Positions 14,433 through 22,827 of a stretch of DNA of 31,156 nt are shown piece by piece. A model generated the notes under the pieces. That model saw nothing but the letters and a program-made list of their open reading frames with translations, did not search any database and was not told where the DNA came from. Within the stretch, counting starts at the first letter, position 1; each line of letters begins with the position of its first letter. The position numbers and the translations under genes were made by a program. Location of the stretch: contig DASQHM010000114.1 of NCBI GenBank assembly GCA_035632095.1, positions 1 through 31,156 on the forward strand, read 5' to 3'. This DNA is from DASQHM01 sp035632095. GTDB taxonomy: Bacteria > Pseudomonadota > Alphaproteobacteria > Ferrovibrionales > Ferrovibrionaceae.

Positions 14433-16688
14433 TCAGACCTTCAATCTGATCGCCGCGGAGCCGGACGACCCGACCACCGAGGCGACTGCACAAGCTGCGG
14501 CGTAACCGAGTTGGCGCAGCGCATCCACGCAGCTCCGCGCATTGGCTGCCGGCACGCCGGCCAGCAATCCACCTGACGTTTGTGGATCGAACAGCAGCGC
14601 GTAGGCGGGATTGTCCGCCGCCGCTTCGGCAGACCAAACGGAACGCGCCAGGCGCAGGTTCTGCGGCTGGAGCGAGCTGACGATACCCGCGGCGACGCAG
14701 TCGCGCGCACCATCGAGCAGCGGCACCGCATCGAGATCCAGTTCGATTGTCAGCCCGTCGACTGCGGCCATTTCCAGCGCATGCCCGATCAGGCCGAAGC
14801 CGGTCACGTCGGTGCAGGCGCGCGCGCCATGCGCCCTCAGGCAAATGGCCGCCGGACCGTTCGACTGAAGCATATGGTCCAAGGCAGCATCGATCCAGCG
14901 GCCTTTGGCTTTGGCGCGCATATGCGCCGCGAACAACGCGCCGGTGCCGAGCGGTTTGGTGAGCAAGAGGCAATCGCCGGGTTGCAATCCCGATTTGGTG
15001 AAGAGGCGCTCGCGCTCCACGACCCCCGACACGGCGAAGCCAAGGGACATCTCGGCGCCCTCGCTGGTATGACCGCCGACGAGCGCTGCGTTGGCCGAAT
15101 TCAGCACGCGAATTGCGCCCGCCATCATCTGATAGAGGTCGTCCTCCAGCCGCGCCTCGTCTGCGTACGGCAGCGCGGCCATGGCCAGCGCCGTGAACGG
15201 CTCGGCGCCCATGGCATAGATGTCGGAAAGGGCGTGTTGCGCCGCGACTGCGCCAAAAACGTAGGGGTCGTCGATGAAGGCCCGAAACTGATCCGCCGTA
15301 TGCACCAGAAGCTTTCCCGGCGGCGGCTGGATGACGGCGGCGTCGTCCGGCTGCTCCAGCCCGATCATCACTTCCGGGCGCTTGACCGGCGCCAGGCGGT
15401 TCAGCGCCTTGCGGAGCACGTCGCCGCCGACCTTGGCGCCGCAGCCGCCGCACCGCATGGCGGCGGCGTCCGGCGCCACGCCCATTCCGCCAGCCGCCGC
15501 CGTCGCCCGCGATCCCATGTCGGGCAAGTCGTTGTACTTCGCCATGAAGCGGCGGTCGATAAGATCCTTCCAACGCCATACCCAATCGCCCTCCGCCGAC
15601 CACGATCCGCGCGAGGCGATGGCGTGCTTTTCACCGGTGGTGATGATGCTGAGAAATTTTTGCTGCGGCCGGAACGCCATCGGCTTCGCGCCGCACAGCA
15701 CCCGCCGCAGATTGTCGGCTAGCGGCGGGCCTTGGCGCACCGCAAAGACGCCGGACTTCGGACGCGGGTGCTCCAGGACGGACGCTATGTCGCCCACGGC
15801 GAATACGCCGTCGTGGCTTACCGACTGCAAACTATCGCGAACGGCAATGAAGCCGCGCCCGTCGCGTTGCAGACCCGTATCCGCGAGCCAACCGGGAGCG
15901 CCGGCCGCGGTAACCCAAAGAACCACGTCCATCGGCATGCCCGTCCCGTCCGCCAGACGGACGCTGTCGCGTTCGACGCCGACGACGGCTTGGCCTAGAT
16001 GCAGAGCCACGGCGCGTTCGGCGAGAACGCGCATGAATTTTGCGCGCGTGCTTGCGTTGTGGGTCGGCAGGATGATCGGCGTATCGGAGAAGAGATGGAA
16101 GCGCAGATGCCCGGCGCTGCGACCCGCGGCGGCAAGCAGAGCCGTCAGCCGATATTGCACCGTCAAAAGGATTTCGACGCCGCCTGCACCTGAGCCGACC
16201 GAGCAGATATGCAGGGACCTTACATCGTCATGCGCCAGGACGCGCTGGACCAAACGATCCCAATGGGCAAGAAAGCCGTTGATCGGCTTGACCGGAACGG
16301 AATGCACATCGGCGCCGGACGCGTCCGCGGTCGAGGGTGTCGAGCCGATGTTGAGCGACAGCACATCGTAGGGCACCGGCGGTCGATCGCCGCAAATGAC
16401 GCGGCGCGCCGCCGTATCGATGCCGATGGCTTCGTCATGAACGAAGCGGGCGCCGGCAAATATGCAGAGCGGGCGCAAGTCGATATGCGCCTCGTCGAAA
16501 TCGTAGTGTCCGGCGACGAACCCCGGCAGCATGCCGGAGTAAGGCGTGTGCGAATCGCGGCAGATGAGCGTCACCCGAACTCCAGGCTCGGGCCGCATGC
16601 CGAACGACTTGAGCACCGCCACGTGACTATGCCCGCCGCCGATCAGCACGAGTTCCCGCGATGGCGCGGCCGCGTCCGACGCCGTCAC
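14433..16688 (-). CDS. selD: Selenide, water dikinase SelD fused to N-terminal FAD/NAD oxidoreductase
   Basis: 751-residue fusion. Residues 10 to about 390 are an NDH-2-like pyridine nucleotide-disulfide oxidoreductase: FAD site GGGHSH at 17-22, second dinucleotide motif GSGAGG at 165-170, and FAVGD at 296-300. Residues 411-751 are SelD, which makes selenophosphate from selenide and ATP. The catalytic loop is CGGCGAKVGG with Cys416 at the active Cys/Sec position and Lys419. Cys rather than Sec occupies this position. Such fusions are known in several bacterial groups; the reductase may supply selenide. Start is GTG at 16688, overlapping the stop of the upstream gene by 4 bases (GTGA). No selA, selB, selU or tRNA-Sec lies in the window, so the selenium product is undetermined. 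Confidence 0.92.
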   Translation of the reverse strand: MTASDAAAPSRELVLIGGGHSHVAVLKSFGMRPEPGVRVTLICRDSHTPYSGMLPGFVAGHYDFDEAHIDLRPLCIFAGARFVHDEAIGIDTAARRVICGDRPPVPYDVLSLNIGSTPSTADASGADVHSVPVKPINGFLAHWDRLVQRVLAHDDVRSLHICSVGSGAGGVEILLTVQYRLTALLAAAGRSAGHLRFHLFSDTPIILPTHNASTRAKFMRVLAERAVALHLGQAVVGVERDSVRLADGTGMPMDVVLWVTAAGAPGWLADTGLQRDGRGFIAVRDSLQSVSHDGVFAVGDIASVLEHPRPKSGVFAVRQGPPLADNLRRVLCGAKPMAFRPQQKFLSIITTGEKHAIASRGSWSAEGDWVWRWKDLIDRRFMAKYNDLPDMGSRATAAAGGMGVAPDAAAMRCGGCGAKVGGDVLRKALNRLAPVKRPEVMIGLEQPDDAAVIQPPPGKLLVHTADQFRAFIDDPYVFGAVAAQHALSDIYAMGAEPFTALAMAALPYADEARLEDDLYQMMAGAIRVLNSANAALVGGHTSEGAEMSLGFAVSGVVERERLFTKSGLQPGDCLLLTKPLGTGALFAAHMRAKAKGRWIDAALDHMLQSNGPAAICLRAHGARACTDVTGFGLIGHALEMAAVDGLTIELDLDAVPLLDGARDCVAAGIVSSLQPQNLRLARSVWSAEAAADNPAYALLFDPQTSGGLLAGVPAANARSCVDALRQLGYAAACAVASVVGSSGSAAIRLKV

Positions 16689-17596
16689 GATTGCGCCCTG
16701 CCGTGGCGAAAGGCTTGCTTGAGCTTAGAGCGCACCTTCCGCCCGGCTTGCAGATCCCAACAATTGATGATGGCCAATCGGAAGCCGCCGGGCGGCATCG
16801 CGTGGTGTTCGAGGGGAATATCCGGATCGAAGGTGATCTGGATCGAGGAAATGCCGGGCACTTGCAGAAAGCGCGCTACGGACTTGCGATCAATGTCCCA
16901 GTCGACGCCGTGTTCATCGAACAGCACGACGCTGTAGCCTTGCCGCCGCCGGTCGCGAAACTGCCAGACGCCCTCGCTGTACAAGCGCACGACGGAGGTC
17001 AGCCAGCCGGGCCCGTTGATGTCGAGCCATTGCTCCGCCATGCGCAGGTGGCATTCGACGATTTGCCCGCCGATGGTCTCGAAGTTGATCACGCCGTCGA
17101 AGCCCTTTAGGTGGCGCCGCACCCACCGGCCGAGGTAGCGCTCCAGATCGGGCTCGTGCCCGGCGTGGACGGTCCAGTAGTCGAACGTGCCCTTGGGGCC
17201 CGGCTTGCCCGTGGTATGGCGCCACCAACGGGGCCGGCCGTTCTCGATCGCCACGTCTGTCGACACATGACGGCCGACAAACAGCGGCATCCACAAGTGT
17301 CCGGGTTCGAGCGAGGCCCAGTAATCCTGCGCGTTCCGGACGATGCGTCCGCCGGTGCCCATGCCGCGCATGTTGTAGATGGGTTTCGAGAATATGGGAT
17401 AGCGATCCGGTTCGGTGCCGTGCGGTCCGTGCGGCAGGCCCTGGGTTTCGCAGATGGCGAGCTTGTTGTAGATCCACCTGTGTTCGGGGTAGAGGTTCCA
17501 AGCCGTGGCATCGTCGATGGGCACGACAACGCGCGCCGGACACGGCTCGCCCTCGAAATATTGCCATCGCCAGCTATCGACGCCGAGAAAAGGCAA
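16685..17596 (-). CDS. Uncharacterised protein with ATP-grasp-like features, coupled to selD
   Basis: 303-residue protein I cannot assign to a named family. It has an ATP-grasp-like layout. SKPIYNMRGMGTGG at 70-83 is like the lysine and glycine-rich loop. MPLFVGRHVSTDVAIENGR (103-121) resembles the strand-turn preceding the ATP-site glutamates. GVINFETIGGQIVECHLR (168-185) resembles the metal-binding Glu/Asn region. The protein is rich in Trp and lacks signal or membrane segments. It overlaps selD by 4 bases, so the two are translationally coupled and probably act together. The start is uncertain: TTG at 17596 is the most upstream candidate, without a clear ribosome-binding site; the next ATG is at residue 76, inside conserved-looking sequence. 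Confidence 0.75.
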   Translation of the reverse strand: MPFLGVDSWRWQYFEGEPCPARVVVPIDDATAWNLYPEHRWIYNKLAICETQGLPHGPHGTEPDRYPIFSKPIYNMRGMGTGGRIVRNAQDYWASLEPGHLWMPLFVGRHVSTDVAIENGRPRWWRHTTGKPGPKGTFDYWTVHAGHEPDLERYLGRWVRRHLKGFDGVINFETIGGQIVECHLRMAEQWLDINGPGWLTSVVRLYSEGVWQFRDRRRQGYSVVLFDEHGVDWDIDRKSVARFLQVPGISSIQITFDPDIPLEHHAMPPGGFRLAIINCWDLQAGRKVRSKLKQAFRHGRAQS

Positions 17597-17798
17597 GGCG
17601 CGCCCGTCCGAAATGTTGGAGGTTCGATGTGACGCCGTCGCCGGATGCGGCCGAGACCCGCCGCCAGCACATCTATCTTACACAGCGCCGGTCGCCGCGA
17701 TAGCAGCCTGTCGTGCATTCACGCTTCCGCGACCCGATCTGGACTTCCGGCCGCGCGACCCCGATATTGTGCGTCGTCCCTCAGGCAAGGAGATTCCC

Positions 17799-18458
17799 AT
17801 GTGGCTGAGTTCGCGCAAAAAGGCCGCCATGCCGACGCCGGAAGAGGCGCTGCCTGGCCGTGAGGCCCGCATGCGGGTCCCCGCCCGCCATTACGTCCTT
17901 GGTCGAGGGCTTGCGCCGCCGTTCCCGGACGGGACCGAATTGGCGTTGTTCGGGCTCGGCTGTTTCTGGGGCGCGGAGCGAAAGTTCTGGGAGGCGCCGG
18001 GTGTGCTCACTACGGCCGTGGGCTATGCGGGCGGATATACGCCCAATCCGACCTACGAAGAGGTCTGCTCGGGGCGAACCGGACACAACGAGGTCGTGCG
18101 CGTGGTCTTCGATCCCGAGGCAACCAGTTACGAGGCGCTGTTGAAGGTATTCTGGGAGAACCATGACCCGACGCAGGCCATGCGCCAGGGCAACGACGTC
18201 GGCACTCAGTACCGGTCAGGCATCTACGCATATGGTCCCGCGCAACGCCGCGCCGCCGAAGCATCGCGCGACGCCTTCCAGCGCATGCTGACGAAAGCGG
18301 GGTTTGGTGCCATCACGACGGAGATCGTCGACGCGCCGGAGTTCTATTATGCTGAGGACTATCACCAGCAATATCTCGCAAAGAACCCCATGGGATACTG
18401 CGGCCTCGGCGGCACCGGAGTGAGTTGCCCGATCGGAATCGCCGCTGCCGCGTCTTAA
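17799..18458 (+). CDS. msrA: Peptide-methionine (S)-S-oxide reductase MsrA
   Basis: 219-residue MsrA that reduces methionine-S-sulfoxide in proteins and free methionine. The catalytic motif GCFWG places the nucleophile at Cys55. Other family blocks are VGYAGG, HNEVVRVVFDP, FWENHDPTQ, GNDVGTQYRSGIY and YHQQYLAKNP. Cys201 and Cys210 near the C-terminus are the likely resolving pair, regenerated by thioredoxin. The N-terminal extension of about 45 residues is typical of the longer MsrA class and has no clear signal peptide. AAGGAG at 17787-17792 with a 6-base spacer fixes the ATG. It is divergent from the selD operon. Confidence 0.95.
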   Translation: MWLSSRKKAAMPTPEEALPGREARMRVPARHYVLGRGLAPPFPDGTELALFGLGCFWGAERKFWEAPGVLTTAVGYAGGYTPNPTYEEVCSGRTGHNEVVRVVFDPEATSYEALLKVFWENHDPTQAMRQGNDVGTQYRSGIYAYGPAQRRAAEASRDAFQRMLTKAGFGAITTEIVDAPEFYYAEDYHQQYLAKNPMGYCGLGGTGVSCPIGIAAAAS

Positions 18459-18485
18459 CCATCGTCCGGTTGGACAGAGGCATTT

Positions 18486-18515
18486 TAGCCAAGCGGCGCC
18501 ATTTTCGCCGGGCTA
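18486..18515 (+). terminator. Terminator-like stem-loop downstream of msrA
   Basis: TAGCC pairs with GGCTA and, after a 3-base bulge, CGGCG pairs with CGCCG around a 7-base loop. It lies 27 bases past the msrA stop and is followed by a short AT-rich run without a clean T-tract. It probably ends the msrA transcript. Confidence 0.4.
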
Positions 18516-18728
18516 GAATTTCCGCGCACATGAAGGTTCGTTTACAGGGCGAACCGGGACGCTAATCGCTAGGTCCGCACGAGCGGCAGAGCTTCCCACA
18601 CAAGAGGAAGCCGGAAGCGCGCGCCTGGACCTGGGATTGCCAACCGGCAACGGGTCGAAGTGACGCCCGGGTGGCGCCTCGCACCCAACGGGGACTTCGT
18701 TACGCTTCGATGATGCCCCGTGGCGCGC

Positions 18729-18769
18729 TTGATCGCGGCACGGGAGCCGATATGCTTAGGCGCGATCAA
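18729..18769. repeat. 9-bp inverted repeat upstream of the patatin-like gene
   Basis: TTGATCGCG at 18729-18737 and CGCGATCAA at 18761-18769, perfect complements separated by 23 bases. It lies about 80-120 bases before the patatin start. It could be an RNA hairpin in the leader or a paired binding site. Confidence 0.4.
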
Positions 18770-18845
18770 ATCCATCGGGTGGAAAGCCGGGAACGTCCCG
18801 CACCGCAGCCGAACGCGGTGCCATTGTCGAGGATTGCGAAGCGCC

Positions 18846-20018
18846 ATGGCTAAAGCTCAGCGTCGCAAGACGCACAAAATAACCGAACGTCCGCCGTTCG
18901 ATTGTATCGCGTTGCTGCTTCAGGGCGGCGGCGCGCTGGGGGCCTATCAATGCGGCGTTTATGAGGGACTGGTCGAAGCCGGCATCATGCCTGACTGGGT
19001 CGCCGGAATATCCATTGGCGCCATCAATGCCGCATTGATCGCCGGGAATGCGCCGGAGCATCGCGTCGAGCGGTTGCGCCAGTTCTGGCAGGAAATTACC
19101 ACGCAACCCATGTTGGATTGGACCGCCGATTTCGGCGCCGCCCTCATCCGCGGCGACATGGCGCGCGCCTCGCTCAACCAGGCTAGCGCCTCCATCGCAA
19201 TGACCGCAGGGGTCCCCGGTTTCTTCGCTCCGCGATTTCCACCTGCCTGGGCCAACCCCGACGGCACGCGCGAAGCCATCAGCTATTATGAAACGCGCGA
19301 ATTGAAAGCCACGTTGGAGCGGTTGATCGATTTCGACCGCATCAACGCCGGGCCGATGCGTTTGAGCATCGGTGCGGTAAACATAACCAGCGGCAATTTT
19401 GTTTATTTCGATAGCGAGACGCACCGCATCGGCTCGGAGCACGTCATGGCCTCCGGCGCGCTGCCGCCGGGCTTTCCACCCGTGGAAATCGACGGGCAGT
19501 TCTATTGGGATGGCGGCCTGGTCACCAACACGCCGCTGCAATGGGTGGTGGAGTCCGGTGTTCGGCAGGACACGCTGGCATTCCAAGTAGACCTGTGGAA
19601 CGCCCGCGGCAGTTTGCCGCGGAACCTGGCGGAGGTTGAAACGCGCCGGAAGGAAATCCAATTTTCAAGCCGCACGCGCGCCAGCACCGATCAGATCAAA
19701 CGTATGCAGCAGCTTCGCTGCGCGCTCGCGACATTGCTGGAGAAACTGCCGGAGCAACTCAGGCACAGCAACGAGGTGGGAGTCTTGAGCGACGTCGCGG
19801 ACCACAAGGTGTACAGCATCGTGCATCTGATCTATCGCACGCAGAACTACGAGGGCAATTCCAAGGATTACGAATTCTCCCGCCTCAGCATGGAAGAACA
19901 TTGGCGCGCCGGCCTGCAGGATGCGATATGCACGCTTCGGCATCCGAGGGTGCTGCGGCGGCCCGAGAGCAAGGACGGCGTGGCAACCTTCGATTTCCAT
20001 GTCGACGGCACCGAATAG
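18846..20018 (+). CDS. Patatin-like phospholipase with DUF3734-type C-terminus
   Basis: 390-residue patatin-like lipid acyl hydrolase. The oxyanion hole is QGGGALGAYQ (26-35), the nucleophile is Ser56 in GISIG (54-58), and the catalytic dyad Asp is Asp222 in WDGGLVTNTP. A C-terminal region (about 245-385) is typical of the patatin plus DUF3734 group: RRKEIQFSSRTR, VYSIVHLIYRTQNYEGNSKDYEFS and EEHWRAGLQDA. No signal peptide is seen, so it is probably cytoplasmic, acting on phospholipid or polyester storage material; the substrate is unknown. GAGG at 18829-18832 is rather far (13 bases) from the chosen ATG. It converges with the MscS gene, 2 bases apart. Confidence 0.9.
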   Translation: MAKAQRRKTHKITERPPFDCIALLLQGGGALGAYQCGVYEGLVEAGIMPDWVAGISIGAINAALIAGNAPEHRVERLRQFWQEITTQPMLDWTADFGAALIRGDMARASLNQASASIAMTAGVPGFFAPRFPPAWANPDGTREAISYYETRELKATLERLIDFDRINAGPMRLSIGAVNITSGNFVYFDSETHRIGSEHVMASGALPPGFPPVEIDGQFYWDGGLVTNTPLQWVVESGVRQDTLAFQVDLWNARGSLPRNLAEVETRRKEIQFSSRTRASTDQIKRMQQLRCALATLLEKLPEQLRHSNEVGVLSDVADHKVYSIVHLIYRTQNYEGNSKDYEFSRLSMEEHWRAGLQDAICTLRHPRVLRRPESKDGVATFDFHVDGTE

Positions 20019-20020
20019 AT

Positions 20021-21517
20021 TCAGTGCCGCGCGCGGAAGAAGGATTCGATCCGGTCGAACAGCCGGGCCGCCAAGTTGGCCTCCTCCTCCACGCCCCGCT
20101 CGGCGCCCTTGGGAAGGCTTTCGTTCTGCGCTTGCCGCAACGCCAGCGCTTTCGCAAGCTCTCCTTTGAGTTCGCCCCGCTCCTTGAGGAGCGGCGCGAT
20201 ATCCGCTCGCCTAATTTCATAGACTGTGGCGGCGGTGAGACTCGACACCGTCGCGTTCCTCGGCTGGCCGGTCATCAGGGCGAATTCCCCGAAGAACTCG
20301 CCAGGCCCCAGTCGTTCGATCTGCTCCAAGCTACCGTCCGCGCTTTCGCGCGATATTGCGAATACGCCGCGATCGATCAGAAACAGCGAATCGCCGGGCT
20401 CGCCCAGCGCGATGATCGTCTCGCCCGGTCCGATCTCGCGGCGACTCAAGGCCGCTGCAAGCGCCGAGCGCTCGGCCGGCGTGAGCTGCGCGAAGGGTGT
20501 CATGCGCTCGAGCAGGCGCATCGCCGGGTCAGCGTTGGCACTGTAGGCCGCGGATCGCGTCAGGCGGACCTCCTGTCGCGGGGTCGCCAGGGACACGCCG
20601 GCCCACGACGAATGACGGTATATGCGATCAAGCACCTCGCTCTTTGCGCGCGGCGCCAGCGCGAAATGGGCGACAAAAAACCGGACGGAATAGTCGACCG
20701 AGGACGAACCGAAACCGCTGGCTCGGATTTTCGGCCGCGGATCGGTCAAGGCGCTGGCGCAGTTGGCGACCGCGTGTTCCAGGATCTCGATACCGCGGGA
20801 CGGCGGCACGGAGTCATCGAATGAAACGGTGAATTTCACGCCATGAATTCGGGTCGGATAGCTGTAGTTCTTGATGCGCGACTTGGCGATGATGCTGTTC
20901 GGCACCACGACGTTGTCGCGCGTCGAAGTGGAAAGATGCGTGGCGCGCCAATTTATTTCCGTGATCACGCCCTCCAGGTCGCCCTCCAGCGCAATCCAGT
21001 CGCCGATGCGATAGGGCCGCTCGATGTTCAGCGCAATTCCGGAAAACAAGTCGGCAAGCGTGCTTTGCATGGCGAGGCCAAGCACGATGGCGACCACGCC
21101 GGAGGTCGCGAGCAGGCCGGTGATCGGCAGATCGAACACGAACCCGACTACGGCGAACACGGCGCCGATGTAGATCGCGCCCGCCATCAAGTCGGTGGCG
21201 AATTTGCGGTCCTGCTGATGATGGTCGGACAACAGAGAGACGCGGCCCAACGTAACCAGCGAGCGCGCGACCGAGAACCACCAGAGCACCTCGAACGCCT
21301 GGACGATGATGCGCCGCTCTTCTAGAAACTGCGGCGGCGCAGGTCGGAGGGGAAGGATCCCGTCGCGATAGAGAGCGTAGGTGTAGGCGGCGAGAAATAC
21401 GAAAGCGACCGCGAGTCTGATTCTGGTCGGCTGCGTAAACAGCCAATAGTGCGCGACAAGGCCAAGCACGGCGATCGCGCCCGGCAGGATCAGCGTTCCA
21501 TCCAGATCGTGCAGCAC
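20021..21517 (-). CDS. MscS-family mechanosensitive channel with C-terminal cyclic-nucleotide-binding domain
   Basis: 498-residue channel. N-terminal membrane helices lie at about 10-30, 35-52 and 70-90. The pore-forming TM3 region (about 130-165) has FDLPITGLLATSGVVAIVLGLAMQSTLADLFSG. The MscS beta domain follows (RIGDWIALEGDLEGVITEINWRATHL). A Crp-like nucleotide-binding domain occupies about 340-455, with the cassette GEFFGEFALMTGQPRNATV. This matches the bacterial cyclic-nucleotide-gated MscS subgroup, in which ligand binding rather than tension may dominate gating. Start is GTG at 21517 with a GGGAAGG stretch 10 bases upstream. It is divergent from the alcohol dehydrogenase gene. Confidence 0.92.
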   Translation of the reverse strand: MLHDLDGTLILPGAIAVLGLVAHYWLFTQPTRIRLAVAFVFLAAYTYALYRDGILPLRPAPPQFLEERRIIVQAFEVLWWFSVARSLVTLGRVSLLSDHHQQDRKFATDLMAGAIYIGAVFAVVGFVFDLPITGLLATSGVVAIVLGLAMQSTLADLFSGIALNIERPYRIGDWIALEGDLEGVITEINWRATHLSTSTRDNVVVPNSIIAKSRIKNYSYPTRIHGVKFTVSFDDSVPPSRGIEILEHAVANCASALTDPRPKIRASGFGSSSVDYSVRFFVAHFALAPRAKSEVLDRIYRHSSWAGVSLATPRQEVRLTRSAAYSANADPAMRLLERMTPFAQLTPAERSALAAALSRREIGPGETIIALGEPGDSLFLIDRGVFAISRESADGSLEQIERLGPGEFFGEFALMTGQPRNATVSSLTAATVYEIRRADIAPLLKERGELKGELAKALALRQAQNESLPKGAERGVEEEANLAARLFDRIESFFRARH

Positions 21518-21707
21518 GATGTCGCGACCTTCCCCGTTCCCGCCCGTACGACCGCCCGCATGCCCGCCCGCATGATAGTCGCATCCGCCGGATTTGACTT
21601 ATCCTTCCACGAGTGCGGTTGCAGCGGGAAAAGTTGTACGCGGCCGCCCGGTTCGGGCTAATCTCGCGTCATAACAATTGACGCCGACCAACGCCGGGAA
21701 GACAGAC

Positions 21708-22796
21708 ATGAAAGCCGCCGTATTGCATGCCGTGGGCCAGCCCCTGGCCATCGAAGACGTTTCGCTTGCCAAACCGGGCCGCCGCGAAGTGCTGATCCGC
21801 ACATCGGTCGCCGGGCTTTGCCACTCCGATCTGCATTTCATCGAGGGTTCGTATCCGCACCCGCTCCCCTGCGTGCTTGGGCATGAATCCGCCGGCATCG
21901 TCGAGCAGGTCGGCGAGGACGTCACTTACGTCAAGCCGGGCGACCATGTGGTGACCTGCCTCTCGGTGTTCTGCGGCCATTGCGAACAATGCGTGACCGG
22001 TCATCTGTCCATCTGCCAGAACACGGACGTGAAGATGCTGCCCGGCGTGTCGCGACGCCTATCGTGGAAGGGCGCGGGGCAGATGCATCAATTCCTGAAC
22101 CTGTCGTCCTTCGCCGAGCAAATGCTGGTGCATGAACATGCACTGGTGAAGATCCGCAACGACATGCCGATGGATCGCGCCGCGCTGATCGGCTGCGGCG
22201 TCATCACCGGTGTCGGCGCCGTCTTCCACACGGCAAAGGTAGAGCCGGGCCAGAACGTGGCGGTGATCGGCTGCGGTGGCGTCGGCATGGCAGCGATCAA
22301 CGGCGCGGCGATCGCCGGCGCCGGGCGCATCATCGCGGTCGACATGGTGCCCTCGAAGCTCGAGCTGGCGAAGAAAATCGGCGCCACCGATACGGTCAAC
22401 GCCAAGGACGGCGATCCGGTCAAGCAGATCATGGAGATGACCAAGGGCGGCGTGCATCACTCTTTCGAGTGTCTGGGCGCCAAGGTGACCGCCGAGCAGG
22501 CATTCCGCATGTTGATGCCGGGCGGAACGGCGACGGTGGTCGGCATGATCCCGGTCGGCACCAAGATCGAGCTGCATGGCCCCGATTTCTTGCGCGAGCG
22601 CAAGATTCAAGGCTCAGCCATGGGCTCGAACCGTTTTCGTGTCGACATGCCGCGCCTGGTCGAGTTCTACCTGCAGGGCAGGCTGCACCTCGACCATATG
22701 GTTTCGGGCAGGCTGAAGCTCGAGCAGATCAACGAGGGCTTCGCCACCATGAAGACCGGCAACATCGTCCGGCAGGTGATCGCGTTCCCGAATTGA
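21708..22796 (+). CDS. Zinc-dependent alcohol dehydrogenase (MDR family)
   Basis: 362-residue medium-chain Zn alcohol dehydrogenase of the class III-like type. Catalytic zinc ligands are Cys38 (GLCHSD), His59/Glu60 (GHESAG) and Cys163 (GCGVITG). The structural zinc lobe has Cys89, Cys92, Cys95 and Cys103 (CGHCEQC ... C). The Rossmann motif is GCGGVG (188-193), followed by Asp212, which favours NAD over NADP. The ATG at 21708 has GGGAA at 21696-21700 with a 7-base spacer; a TTG at 21678 lies upstream in frame. It is convergent with the CoA-transferase gene and may oxidise an alcohol produced or used by that cluster; the substrate is not evident. Confidence 0.92.
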   Translation: MKAAVLHAVGQPLAIEDVSLAKPGRREVLIRTSVAGLCHSDLHFIEGSYPHPLPCVLGHESAGIVEQVGEDVTYVKPGDHVVTCLSVFCGHCEQCVTGHLSICQNTDVKMLPGVSRRLSWKGAGQMHQFLNLSSFAEQMLVHEHALVKIRNDMPMDRAALIGCGVITGVGAVFHTAKVEPGQNVAVIGCGGVGMAAINGAAIAGAGRIIAVDMVPSKLELAKKIGATDTVNAKDGDPVKQIMEMTKGGVHHSFECLGAKVTAEQAFRMLMPGGTATVVGMIPVGTKIELHGPDFLRERKIQGSAMGSNRFRVDMPRLVEFYLQGRLHLDHMVSGRLKLEQINEGFATMKTGNIVRQVIAFPN

Positions 22797-22827
22797 GGGC
22801 CCGAACCGGCGGCCGAAACGCGAACCT

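Larger units (their letters stand above)
18459..18845. other. Intergenic region between msrA and the patatin-like gene
   Basis: 387 bases with no gene I can support. It holds a terminator-like stem-loop after msrA and a long inverted repeat near the patatin gene, both listed separately. The patatin frame is open back to 18720, but that extension is Arg/Cys-rich and unlike the family. A structured small RNA is possible given several GC-rich complementary stretches, but I recognise no known RNA family. Confidence 0.4.

Noticed and set aside
14433..17596. Nearby tRNA-Sec or SECIS element
   Set aside because: No in-frame UGA, SECIS-like hairpin or tRNA-like cloverleaf was recognised; SelD itself uses Cys.
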